A stretch of 23,071 nucleotides of DNA, from positions 1 through 23,071 of the forward strand of contig CANBQX010000015.1 of the NCBI GenBank assembly GCA_947371775.1, written 5' to 3'. The translations under genes and the position numbers were made by a program. This document shows, piece after piece, positions 15,649 to 23,071 of this stretch. The notes below the pieces were generated by a model. The model saw only the letters and a program-made list of their open reading frames with translations, had not been told where the DNA came from and searched no databases. Source of the stretch: Comamonadaceae bacterium. Its GTDB lineage: Bacteria; Pseudomonadota; Gammaproteobacteria; Burkholderiales; Burkholderiaceae_C. How positions within the stretch are numbered: position 1 is the first letter of the stretch; each line of letters starts with the position of its first letter.

Positions 15649-16424
15649 TGGCCCTTAACCGCCGCAAAAACCGTGCGCTGAGCCAATGCGGCTTTACCTT
15701 GGTGGAGCTGCTGGTGGCCCTGGCGCTGATGGCGCTGATGGCCGCATTGTCCTGGCGCGGCTTGGATGGCATGGTCGGTGCCAACGCCCGCCTGACCGCG
15801 CACGCCGACGACGTACTCACCCTGCAAACCGGGCTTGCGCAATGGGGTGCTGACTTGGACGCGCTGGCCCTGCAGCCCAACACACCCAGCATTGACTGGG
15901 ACGGACGCGCCCTGCGCTTGCTGCGCCGCGACAGCCAGTCTGGCACCCAGGGCTTGCACGTGGTGGCCTGGTCGCAGCGGCTGGTTGGCAGCAGCGCCTA
16001 CTGGCTGCGCTGGCAGTCGCCACCCCTGACCACGCGCGCCGAACTGCAGGCCGCCTGGAGCCAGGCTGCGCGCTGGGGCCAGAACCCGAGCGATGAAGAC
16101 CGGCGTTTGGAAGTGCGCATTGCGCCCCTGCAGAGCTGGCAGCTATTTTTTTACCGGGGTGGCGCGTGGACCAATCCCTTGTCGTCCGCAGACACCGGTG
16201 CAGTGGCACCTGCTCCTGTTCCTTCGCCTGCGGCGGCAGCCTCCAGCAGCATAGGTGGCAGTTCGACAGGCACCGCCGAGGCCAGCGGTGCTGTAGCAGG
16301 CGCAGCGACTGCTTCTGCTCTGCCCGACGGAGTGCGCTTGCGCTTGACCTTGCCGGCGGGGCAAGCCGTGAGCGGCGTGCTGACCCGCGACTGGTCCAGC
16401 CCCGCGCTGGGGGGATCGCAATGA
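15648..16424 (+). CDS. gspJ: Type II secretion minor pseudopilin GspJ with Ala/Ser-rich insertion
   Basis: 258-residue minor pseudopilin. The prepilin site is QCG|FTLVELLVALALMALMAALSW with mature E5. Motifs expected of GspJ follow (SWRGLDGM, LRLLRR, LRLTLPAGQAVSG). ATG 15648 overlaps the gspI stop and gives a 15-residue leader. The open frame extends upstream, but a longer start would bury the prepilin peptide. Residues about 181-225 are a low-complexity Ala/Ser/Gly/Pro stretch that lengthens this protein compared with usual GspJ (about 200 residues). Its stop overlaps gspK (ATGA at 16421). Confidence 0.93.
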   Translation: MALNRRKNRALSQCGFTLVELLVALALMALMAALSWRGLDGMVGANARLTAHADDVLTLQTGLAQWGADLDALALQPNTPSIDWDGRALRLLRRDSQSGTQGLHVVAWSQRLVGSSAYWLRWQSPPLTTRAELQAAWSQAARWGQNPSDEDRRLEVRIAPLQSWQLFFYRGGAWTNPLSSADTGAVAPAPVPSPAAAASSSIGGSSTGTAEASGAVAGAATASALPDGVRLRLTLPAGQAVSGVLTRDWSSPALGGSQ

Positions 16425-17449
16425 CAAAGCGCTTAGCCAGTGGCCCCGTGCACCAACGCGGCGCCGCCATTCTGCTGGCCATGCTCACGGTGGTGCTGGT
16501 GGCCACTTTGGCATCGGCGGCGCTGTGGCAGCAGTGGCGCACGGTGGAGGTGGAATCCGCTGAACGCGCCCGCGCCCAATCGACCTGGGTGCTCAATGGG
16601 GCGCTGGACTGGGCGCGCCTGATCTTGTCGGAAGATGGTCGCAAGGGCGGCAGCGACCACCTGGGCGAGCCTTGGGCGATTCCGCTGGAGCAGGCGCGCT
16701 TGTCGACCTTCTTGGCGGCAGACCGCAGCGACACCCTGGCGGCAGACGCCAGCACCAACGCGTTTTTGTCCGGGCACATCATCGACCTGCAAGCGCGGCT
16801 CAATGTGCGCAATCTGGTGCAAGACGACGGCAAAGTGCACCCACCCGCGCTGCACATGTGGGAGCGCTTGTTTTCTCAATTGGGCTTGCAGCGCAGCCAA
16901 CTGGACACGTTGGTCGCGCAGCTCACGCGGGCGCAGCGCGCTAGCGGTACAGGCCAGGTGGCAAATCAGTCCGCCACTGCCGATGGACCACTGTGGCCGC
17001 AGGACCCCGAGCAACTCGCCTGGCTGGGGCTGGACGCCAGCACCCTGGCTCGGCTCAGTCCCCACATTGCAGTGCTGCCCGAGCGCACGCCGGTCAACCT
17101 CAACACGGCGTCGGCCACGGTGCTGGCCGCCTGCTTGGACGGGATAACGCCTTCGGATGCACAGCGCTTGCTCCAAGTGCGCCGCCTCAAGCCATGGGAA
17201 AACCTGGACGAGGTCAAGAATTCGGCGCGGCTGCCCTTGCTGGTCATGGACGCGCAGCTGATGGGCTTGAGCACGCGCTTTTTTGCGCTGCAAGGTGCGC
17301 TGCAAATCGAAGGCAAAACGGTGCAGGAATATTCGGTGGTGCAGCGCGATGGAACGCGCGTCAAAGCCCTGTGGCGCAAACGTCCGTTGCCCCTGATAGC
17401 CCGCGCTGAGCAAGGCACCCCCACCCCTACAATGCCCACAGATTTTTGA
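16421..17449 (+). CDS. gspK: Type II secretion minor pseudopilin GspK
   Basis: 342-residue pseudopilin, the largest of the tip complex. The prepilin site is QRG|AAILLAMLTVVLVATLA and, as usual for GspK, mature position 5 is Leu, not Glu. Conserved segments are AFLSGHIIDLQARLNVRNLV and TPVNLNTASATVLAACLDGI, with an N-terminal-like helix-hairpin-helix region typical of GspK. ATG 16421 overlaps the gspJ stop. The frame continues upstream but that would hide the leader peptide. gspL starts 3 nt downstream. Confidence 0.95.
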   Translation: MTKRLASGPVHQRGAAILLAMLTVVLVATLASAALWQQWRTVEVESAERARAQSTWVLNGALDWARLILSEDGRKGGSDHLGEPWAIPLEQARLSTFLAADRSDTLAADASTNAFLSGHIIDLQARLNVRNLVQDDGKVHPPALHMWERLFSQLGLQRSQLDTLVAQLTRAQRASGTGQVANQSATADGPLWPQDPEQLAWLGLDASTLARLSPHIAVLPERTPVNLNTASATVLAACLDGITPSDAQRLLQVRRLKPWENLDEVKNSARLPLLVMDAQLMGLSTRFFALQGALQIEGKTVQEYSVVQRDGTRVKALWRKRPLPLIARAEQGTPTPTMPTDF

Positions 17450-17452
17450 ACC

Positions 17453-18673
17453 ATGGCCACGCTCCTCATCACCCTTCCTCGCACGGGCTTGCAAGCCGGC
17501 ACGGCGGTGGATTACGTCCTGAGTCCGGACGGCGTGCGCATGGGCACTGCGTCCAGCGCTGCGCTGGCCTTGCTGCCCGGCACCAACGGGGGCGGCACTT
17601 CGGCCCTGGGGCGCATCAATGAAGTGGTTCTGCTGGTAGGCGCCGCACAGCTCTCTTGGCACCCGGTGCAGTTGCCCAAGGGTGTTGGCAGCGCCAGGAT
17701 GCGTGCGGTTCTAGAAGGTTTACTAGAAGACCAGCTGCTGGACGAATCCGCCGTGCTGCACTTTGCATTGGCCCCGGGCGCTGCCACATCTGCCACCGCC
17801 TGGGTGGCGGTGTGTGACAAGGCGTGGCTGCGTGATGGCGTCCAGGCATTGGAGGCCGCCGGTATGACCGTCGCGCGCATCGTGCCCGAGCTCGTGCCGC
17901 TCACCTCTGCCGACAAGGGCGCGCTGTATGCCATCGAGAACGCGGGCCAGCCCCTGCTGCTGCACGCCCATGGCAGCGGTGTGCATGCCTGGCCCATGCT
18001 CCCCAGCACCGTGACATTGTTGAATGCGCCCCAAGACCACCCGATCCACGCCGAGCCCGCGGTGGCCGCTTTGGCAGAGCAACTTTTTGGCCGCAGCGTG
18101 ACCCTGCAAAGCCGGGCTGAGCGCGCCCTGGCTGCGTGCCAAACTGACTGGGACTTGGCGCAGCTCGACCTGGCCAGTACACAGCGCAGCCGCAGCCTCA
18201 AACGCCTGGGCAGTGTCTGGCAGAGCCTGCTGCACGCACCCCGCTGGCGTGCCTTGCGTTGGAGTCTGCTGGCCTTGCTGGCCGTCAACATCGTGGGCCT
18301 GAATGTGCGCGCTGCGGTAGAGCGCGCCGAGCTGACAGCCCAGCGCAAGGCGATTGACGCCGTGCTGACCACGACCTTTCCTGCGACCCAGGTGGTCGTG
18401 GACGCGCCTGTGCAAATGGAGCGCGCAGTGCGTGATTTGCAACAGACCACAGGTGCCTTAGGCCCGCGCGATTTTGAAACCCTGCTCGCTGCCTGGTCCC
18501 GCGCCGCGCCCGACGCGCCAGCACCGACGGCTATCGACTATGCGAACGGCGAATTGCAGCTGCACGGCCTGAACCTGCCAGCCGCCATGCTGGCCCAAGC
18601 CACGGGTGCTCTCAGGACCCAAGGGATGGGCTTGAAGGCCACCGGCTCGGACATCGTTGTAAAGGGCCCTTAA
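17453..18673 (+). CDS. gspL: Type II secretion inner-membrane platform protein GspL
   Basis: 406-residue bitopic inner-membrane protein that links the GspE ATPase to the pseudopilus. The cytoplasmic actin-like domain covers about 1-260, one membrane segment is at about 267-285 (LRWSLLALLAVNIVGLNV), and a periplasmic ferredoxin-like domain follows. Length and layout are normal for GspL. Three bases separate it from gspK, and its TAA shares one base with the gspM ATG. Sequence identity in this family is low, so the call leans on architecture and position. Confidence 0.92.
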   Translation: MATLLITLPRTGLQAGTAVDYVLSPDGVRMGTASSAALALLPGTNGGGTSALGRINEVVLLVGAAQLSWHPVQLPKGVGSARMRAVLEGLLEDQLLDESAVLHFALAPGAATSATAWVAVCDKAWLRDGVQALEAAGMTVARIVPELVPLTSADKGALYAIENAGQPLLLHAHGSGVHAWPMLPSTVTLLNAPQDHPIHAEPAVAALAEQLFGRSVTLQSRAERALAACQTDWDLAQLDLASTQRSRSLKRLGSVWQSLLHAPRWRALRWSLLALLAVNIVGLNVRAAVERAELTAQRKAIDAVLTTTFPATQVVVDAPVQMERAVRDLQQTTGALGPRDFETLLAAWSRAAPDAPAPTAIDYANGELQLHGLNLPAAMLAQATGALRTQGMGLKATGSDIVVKGP

Positions 18674-19173
18674 TGAGCGCACCCACCACATCGTTTCAAA
18701 CCGCGCTGCGCCAGCACTGGGCACACAGCAGCGCGCGCGAAAAAGCCTTGATGCGTGCGGGTGCTGCCCTGGTGACGCTCGCGCTGCTGTGGTGGGTCGC
18801 CATTAGCCCGGCACTGCGCACTTTGCGCGACGCCCCAACCCAGGGCCCGGCACTGCAAGCGCACCTGCAGACCATGCTGCAGTTGCAAGCCCATGCCACA
18901 GCGCTGCAGTCCCAGCCCAAGGTGGCCGCTGGTGACAGCAAAACCTTGTTAGACGCCGCCTTGCCCACATTGGGCACGACGGCACGCATGGCGATCAGCG
19001 GCGAGCGTGCCACCGTCACCTTGGACGCAAGCGGTGCCGAAGCACTGGCGCAGTGGCTGACACAAGTGCGGCTCAACGCCCACGCCCGCCCGCTGGAAAT
19101 ACACCTGACCCAAAGCCAGGGACGCTGGAGCGGGCGCGTGGTGTTGCAGTTGGCGAGCGCATCTGCGCCTTGA
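18673..19173 (+). CDS. gspM: Type II secretion inner-membrane platform protein GspM
   Basis: 166-residue bitopic protein, partner of GspL. A short cytoplasmic N-terminus (SSAREKALMRAG) precedes one membrane segment at about 29-45, then a coiled/globular periplasmic domain. The AREKALMRAGAAL pattern is characteristic of GspM proteins. The ATG overlaps the gspL stop by one base. gspN begins 13 nt after its stop. Confidence 0.92.
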   Translation: MSAPTTSFQTALRQHWAHSSAREKALMRAGAALVTLALLWWVAISPALRTLRDAPTQGPALQAHLQTMLQLQAHATALQSQPKVAAGDSKTLLDAALPTLGTTARMAISGERATVTLDASGAEALAQWLTQVRLNAHARPLEIHLTQSQGRWSGRVVLQLASASAP

Positions 19174-19186
19174 TGGACACCACACC

Positions 19187-19981
19187 ATGAAGCGCTTGGC
19201 ACCACCTCCTTCCTCGCACACACCCTGGGCTTGGGCGCTGTGGGGAGGCCTGCTGGGCGCATTGCTGGCACTCGCCTTGTTTGCCCCGGCCCGGTGGCTT
19301 GCGCGCCCGCTCGAGGCCGCCACGGGCGGCCATGTGCTCTTGGAAGGCGCGCGCGGCACGGTGTGGGATGGATCGGGCCAAGTGACGCTCAGTGGCGGCC
19401 CGGGGAGCAATGACAAAAGTACCTTGCCAGGGCGCGCCCGTTGGCAGCTGCAACCCGGCTGGGGACAGCTGCAAGTGTCGGTACTGGCCGACTGCTGCAT
19501 GGCGCAGGCCTGGACCTTGGAGCTGCAACCCCGCTGGGGCGGTCTGCAGCTGCGCATGAACGACGTGCAATCCCAATGGCCCGCACAGCTCTTGGCGGGT
19601 CTGGGAACCCCCTGGAACACCATCCGCGCCGAAGGGCTGCTGACAGTCTCAAGCCAGGCGCTGACGGCGCAGTGGAGCTTGGGACGGCTTGCGCTGCAAG
19701 GGCAGCTGCAACTCGATGCCCAGGACATGGCCTCGCGCCTGTCCACGCTGCGGCCCATGGGCAGTTACCGTTTTGTGGTGCAAGGCGGTGAGGTGCCGCG
19801 CTTGCGCTTGAGCACCACGCAGGGCCCCTTGCAGCTCAGTGGCAGCGGCCAATGGACCGAAGGACGACTGCGCTTTGAGGGCATGGCGACTACCGGCCCT
19901 GAATCGCTCGATGCCCTGGCCAATCTCTTGAACATTGTCGGACGACGCGATGGCGCGCGCTCCATCATCAAAGTGGGTTGA
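19187..19981 (+). CDS. gspN: Type II secretion protein GspN
   Basis: 264-residue accessory inner-membrane protein. There is one N-terminal membrane segment (about 14-34), then a beta-rich periplasmic domain with GspN-like phrases (LLEGARGTVWDGSGQVTL, YRFVVQGGEVPRL, LRFEGMATTGPES, LANLLNIVGRRDGARSIIKVG at the very end). GspN is found only in some T2SS and has no precisely defined role; association with GspC/L/M is assumed. It is 13 nt after gspM and 6 nt before gspD. Confidence 0.93.
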   Translation: MKRLAPPPSSHTPWAWALWGGLLGALLALALFAPARWLARPLEAATGGHVLLEGARGTVWDGSGQVTLSGGPGSNDKSTLPGRARWQLQPGWGQLQVSVLADCCMAQAWTLELQPRWGGLQLRMNDVQSQWPAQLLAGLGTPWNTIRAEGLLTVSSQALTAQWSLGRLALQGQLQLDAQDMASRLSTLRPMGSYRFVVQGGEVPRLRLSTTQGPLQLSGSGQWTEGRLRFEGMATTGPESLDALANLLNIVGRRDGARSIIKVG

Positions 19982-19987
19982 ATTTTT

Positions 19988-22111
19988 ATGACACCAATGC
20001 GTACTTCACCCTTGACCGCCAAACCCCGTGTGCCGCGGAGCCTGCTGCTGATGCTTGCATGGCTGACCGCGCTTGCCTTGACCACGCCTGCGACGATGGC
20101 GCAAAACGCCACTGCCGCTGCAACGCCCGGCACCGCCAGCAAACCGGGCGAACCCATCACCCTGAACTTCAACGACGCAGAGATTGAGTCGGTGGCCCGC
20201 ACCATCGGCCTGCTGTATGGAATGAACGTGGTGGTGGACCCCAGAGTCAAAGGCAAGCTGACCTTGGTGACCGAAAAGCCGGTCAACCGCAGCACGGCGA
20301 TGGCGCAGTTTTTGACCAGCCTGCGCCTGCAAGGCTTCACCATGGTGGAGTCGGCCGGACTGTTCAAGGTGGTGCCGGAAGGCGACGCCAAACTGCAAAG
20401 CAGCGCGGTAGAGACCAATGACAGCGCCCCCAAAGGCGCCAGTGGCGCGCAGGTGGTGACACAGATTTTCCGCCTCAACTTTGAATCGGCCAACAACCTG
20501 GTGGCGGTTCTGCGCCCCTTGATCAGCCCCAACAACACCATCAATGCCAACCCAGGCAACAACTCGCTGGTGATCACCGACTACGCCGACAACCTGCGCC
20601 GCATTGCCCGCATCATTGCGGCCATGGACGTGTCCAATGCGACCGAGGTCGAGGTACTTGAACTCAAAAACGCGATTGCGGTGGATTTGGCACCGCTGGT
20701 GATGAAGCTGCTGGACGCCAGTGCCACCGGCGCAGCAGCGCCAGGCGCCACCGCCGACACGGGTTTCAAAACCACGGTCATTGCCGAGTCGCGCAGCAAC
20801 ACGCTGATCGTGCGCGCGGCCAACCCGGCCCGCGTCGCGCTGGTGAAGTCGCTGGTCGAGAAGCTCGACCAACCTTCGAGCAAGAGCAACGGCGAACTCG
20901 GCAACCTGCATGTGGTGTACCTGAAAAACGCGGACGCCACCAAGCTGGCCGCCACCTTGCGCGCAGCCCTGAGCGGCAACGTGTCCAGTAGCCCTGCCAG
21001 CACCACCACCAGCCTGGCGCCGGGCGCAACACAAGGGGGCGCATCCAGTGCCGCTGGCGCGTCGTCGGCCACCACCACGGGTGGGCAGGTGCAAGCAGAC
21101 ACCGCCACCAACGCACTCATCATCACCGCGCCGGAGCCGCAGTACCGGCAGTTGCGCGAGGTGATTGAACGCCTGGACACACGCCGCGCGCAGGTCTATG
21201 TGGAGAGCCTGATTGCCGAAGTCAGTGCCGACCGCGCTGCCGAGTTTGGCGTGCAATGGCAAGGCGCTTTGGGCAACAAAGGCGATAGCACGATTGGACT
21301 GCTGGGCACCAACTTTGGCACCGGCGGCAGCAATATTCTGAGTCTGGCCACCGGCGGCGGCACGGTGCTGCCCGCGACGGGCTTGAATATCGGTATGGCG
21401 CAGCAAACCAACGGTGTTTATGTGCTGGGCTTTCTGGCCCGGTTCTTGGAGTCCAGCGGGGCGGGCAATGTCTTGTCCACACCCAATTTGCTGACCTTGG
21501 ACAATGAAGAAGCCAAGATCGTGATCGGCCAAAACGTGCCTTTTGTCACCGGTCAGTTCACCAACGCCAGCGGTGGCACCGGCTCGGTCAATCCGTTCCA
21601 GACGATTGAGCGCAAAGACGTGGGCTTGACCCTCAAAGTGAAGCCGCAAATCAGCGAGAACGGAACCGTCAAGCTGACGATTTACCAAGAAGTCTCCAGC
21701 GTCCAGGCCACCACGGTGGCGTCGCCCAACGGCCCGACCACCAACAAGCGCACGATTGAATCCAATGTGCTGGTCGACGATGGCTCTATCGTCGTGCTGG
21801 GCGGTTTGCTGCAAGACGAATACACGGACAGCGGCAGCAAGGTGCCCGGCCTGAATGAGGTGCCCTTTTTCGGCAACCTGTTTAAGAGTGAGAACCGTGG
21901 CCGCAAGAAGACCAACCTCATGGTATTTCTGCGACCGGTGGTGGTGCGTGACAGCGCCGCGACCGAGCGCCTGTCGCTGGACCGCTACGAGCAAATGCGC
22001 TCGGGCATGAAAGATTCTCAGCCCGTGCCTGACGCCAAAGTGCCCGTCAATGGCGCCGCTACCTTGCCGGAAATCGCACCCGTGCTGCAAGGCAAAAAGA
22101 CCACGCCCTGA
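19988..22111 (+). CDS. gspD: Type II secretion secretin GspD
   Basis: 707-residue outer-membrane secretin that forms the exit channel. Signal peptide about 1-39 (ATMAQ). Domains in order: N0 about 55-135 (ITLNFNDAEIESVARTIG), N1 about 158-215, N2 about 222-298, N3 about 305-400, and the secretin core about 405-655 with VPFVTGQF (517-524) and the signature VLGGLLQDEYTDSGSKVPGL (603-622). A C-terminal tail follows (about 660-707). N3 carries an unusual Ser/Thr/Ala/Gly-rich insertion (about 331-368). The start at ATG 19988 lacks a strong SD; ATG 19997 is an alternative. A base-level gap of one nucleotide separates it from gspE. Confidence 0.97.
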   Translation: MTPMRTSPLTAKPRVPRSLLLMLAWLTALALTTPATMAQNATAAATPGTASKPGEPITLNFNDAEIESVARTIGLLYGMNVVVDPRVKGKLTLVTEKPVNRSTAMAQFLTSLRLQGFTMVESAGLFKVVPEGDAKLQSSAVETNDSAPKGASGAQVVTQIFRLNFESANNLVAVLRPLISPNNTINANPGNNSLVITDYADNLRRIARIIAAMDVSNATEVEVLELKNAIAVDLAPLVMKLLDASATGAAAPGATADTGFKTTVIAESRSNTLIVRAANPARVALVKSLVEKLDQPSSKSNGELGNLHVVYLKNADATKLAATLRAALSGNVSSSPASTTTSLAPGATQGGASSAAGASSATTTGGQVQADTATNALIITAPEPQYRQLREVIERLDTRRAQVYVESLIAEVSADRAAEFGVQWQGALGNKGDSTIGLLGTNFGTGGSNILSLATGGGTVLPATGLNIGMAQQTNGVYVLGFLARFLESSGAGNVLSTPNLLTLDNEEAKIVIGQNVPFVTGQFTNASGGTGSVNPFQTIERKDVGLTLKVKPQISENGTVKLTIYQEVSSVQATTVASPNGPTTNKRTIESNVLVDDGSIVVLGGLLQDEYTDSGSKVPGLNEVPFFGNLFKSENRGRKKTNLMVFLRPVVVRDSAATERLSLDRYEQMRSGMKDSQPVPDAKVPVNGAATLPEIAPVLQGKKTTP

Positions 22112-22112
22112 T

Positions 22113-23071
<959 letters not shown>

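Noticed and set aside
16166..16420. Upstream extension of gspK
   Set aside because: It would overlap gspJ deeply and bury the prepilin peptide; ATG 16421 overlaps the gspJ stop as elsewhere in this operon.
17438..17443. TACAAT as a -10 for an internal gspL promoter
   Set aside because: No -35 at the right distance and it lies inside the gspK coding end.
20006..22090. 694-codon minus-strand frame opposite gspD
   Set aside because: gspD is unmistakable on the plus strand; the antisense product is low-complexity and has no recognisable domain.

Overview
The window looks like part of a betaproteobacterial chromosome, most likely Burkholderiales/Comamonadaceae (Rhodoferax/Acidovorax-like). This rests on the GC-rich, tightly packed genes, the gspG-H-I-J-K-L-M-N-D-E gene order and the style of the porin and lipoproteins. 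No rRNA or other taxonomic marker is present, so the placement is an inference. It holds two blocks: a beta-glucan (laminarin-type) utilisation locus (1-14260) and most of a type II secretion (T2SS) operon (14293-23071). Both ends of the window cut through genes.

Glucan locus. A plus-strand operon (1-4078) encodes two MalF/MalG-type ABC permeases (the first cut at its 5' end), a GH1 beta-glucosidase and the MalK/UgpC-type ATPase. A minus-strand operon (8546 down to 4075) encodes an outer-membrane porin, a GH17 lipoprotein and a GH30 glycosidase with no visible signal peptide. Its last gene overlaps the end of the ATPase gene by 4 bp, tail to tail. Divergent from the porin are a secreted GH81 endo-beta-1,3-glucanase and a GH16 laminarinase lipoprotein (8777-12992). 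A further lipoprotein of unknown function follows (13160-14215) and ends at a strong intrinsic terminator (14231-14260).

Regulation. Three copies of the same perfect 14-bp palindrome TGAAAGCGCTTTCA, a LacI/CcpA-type operator, sit before the porin (8572), before GH81 (8722) and before the unknown lipoprotein (13098). They appear to tie these transcription units into one regulon. No regulator gene lies in the window.

Model. GH81, GH16 and GH17 would cut beta-1,3-glucan outside the cell or at the outer membrane. Oligosaccharides would pass the porin and the ABC importer, and GH30 and GH1 would finish them in the cytoplasm. This is a porin/ABC arrangement, with no SusC/SusD pair in view. The unknown lipoprotein (an Ig-like module plus an unrecognised C-terminal module) shares the operator and is the best candidate for a new component, possibly a surface glycan-binding protein.

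T2SS operon. gspG-H-I-J-K (pseudopilins), gspL-M-N (inner-membrane platform and accessory), gspD (secretin) and gspE (ATPase, cut by the window end in its Walker B region) are nearly all overlapping or spaced by a few bases. gspC and gspF are not in the window. The T2SS could export GH81 and possibly surface-expose the lipoproteins, but adjacency is the only evidence for that.
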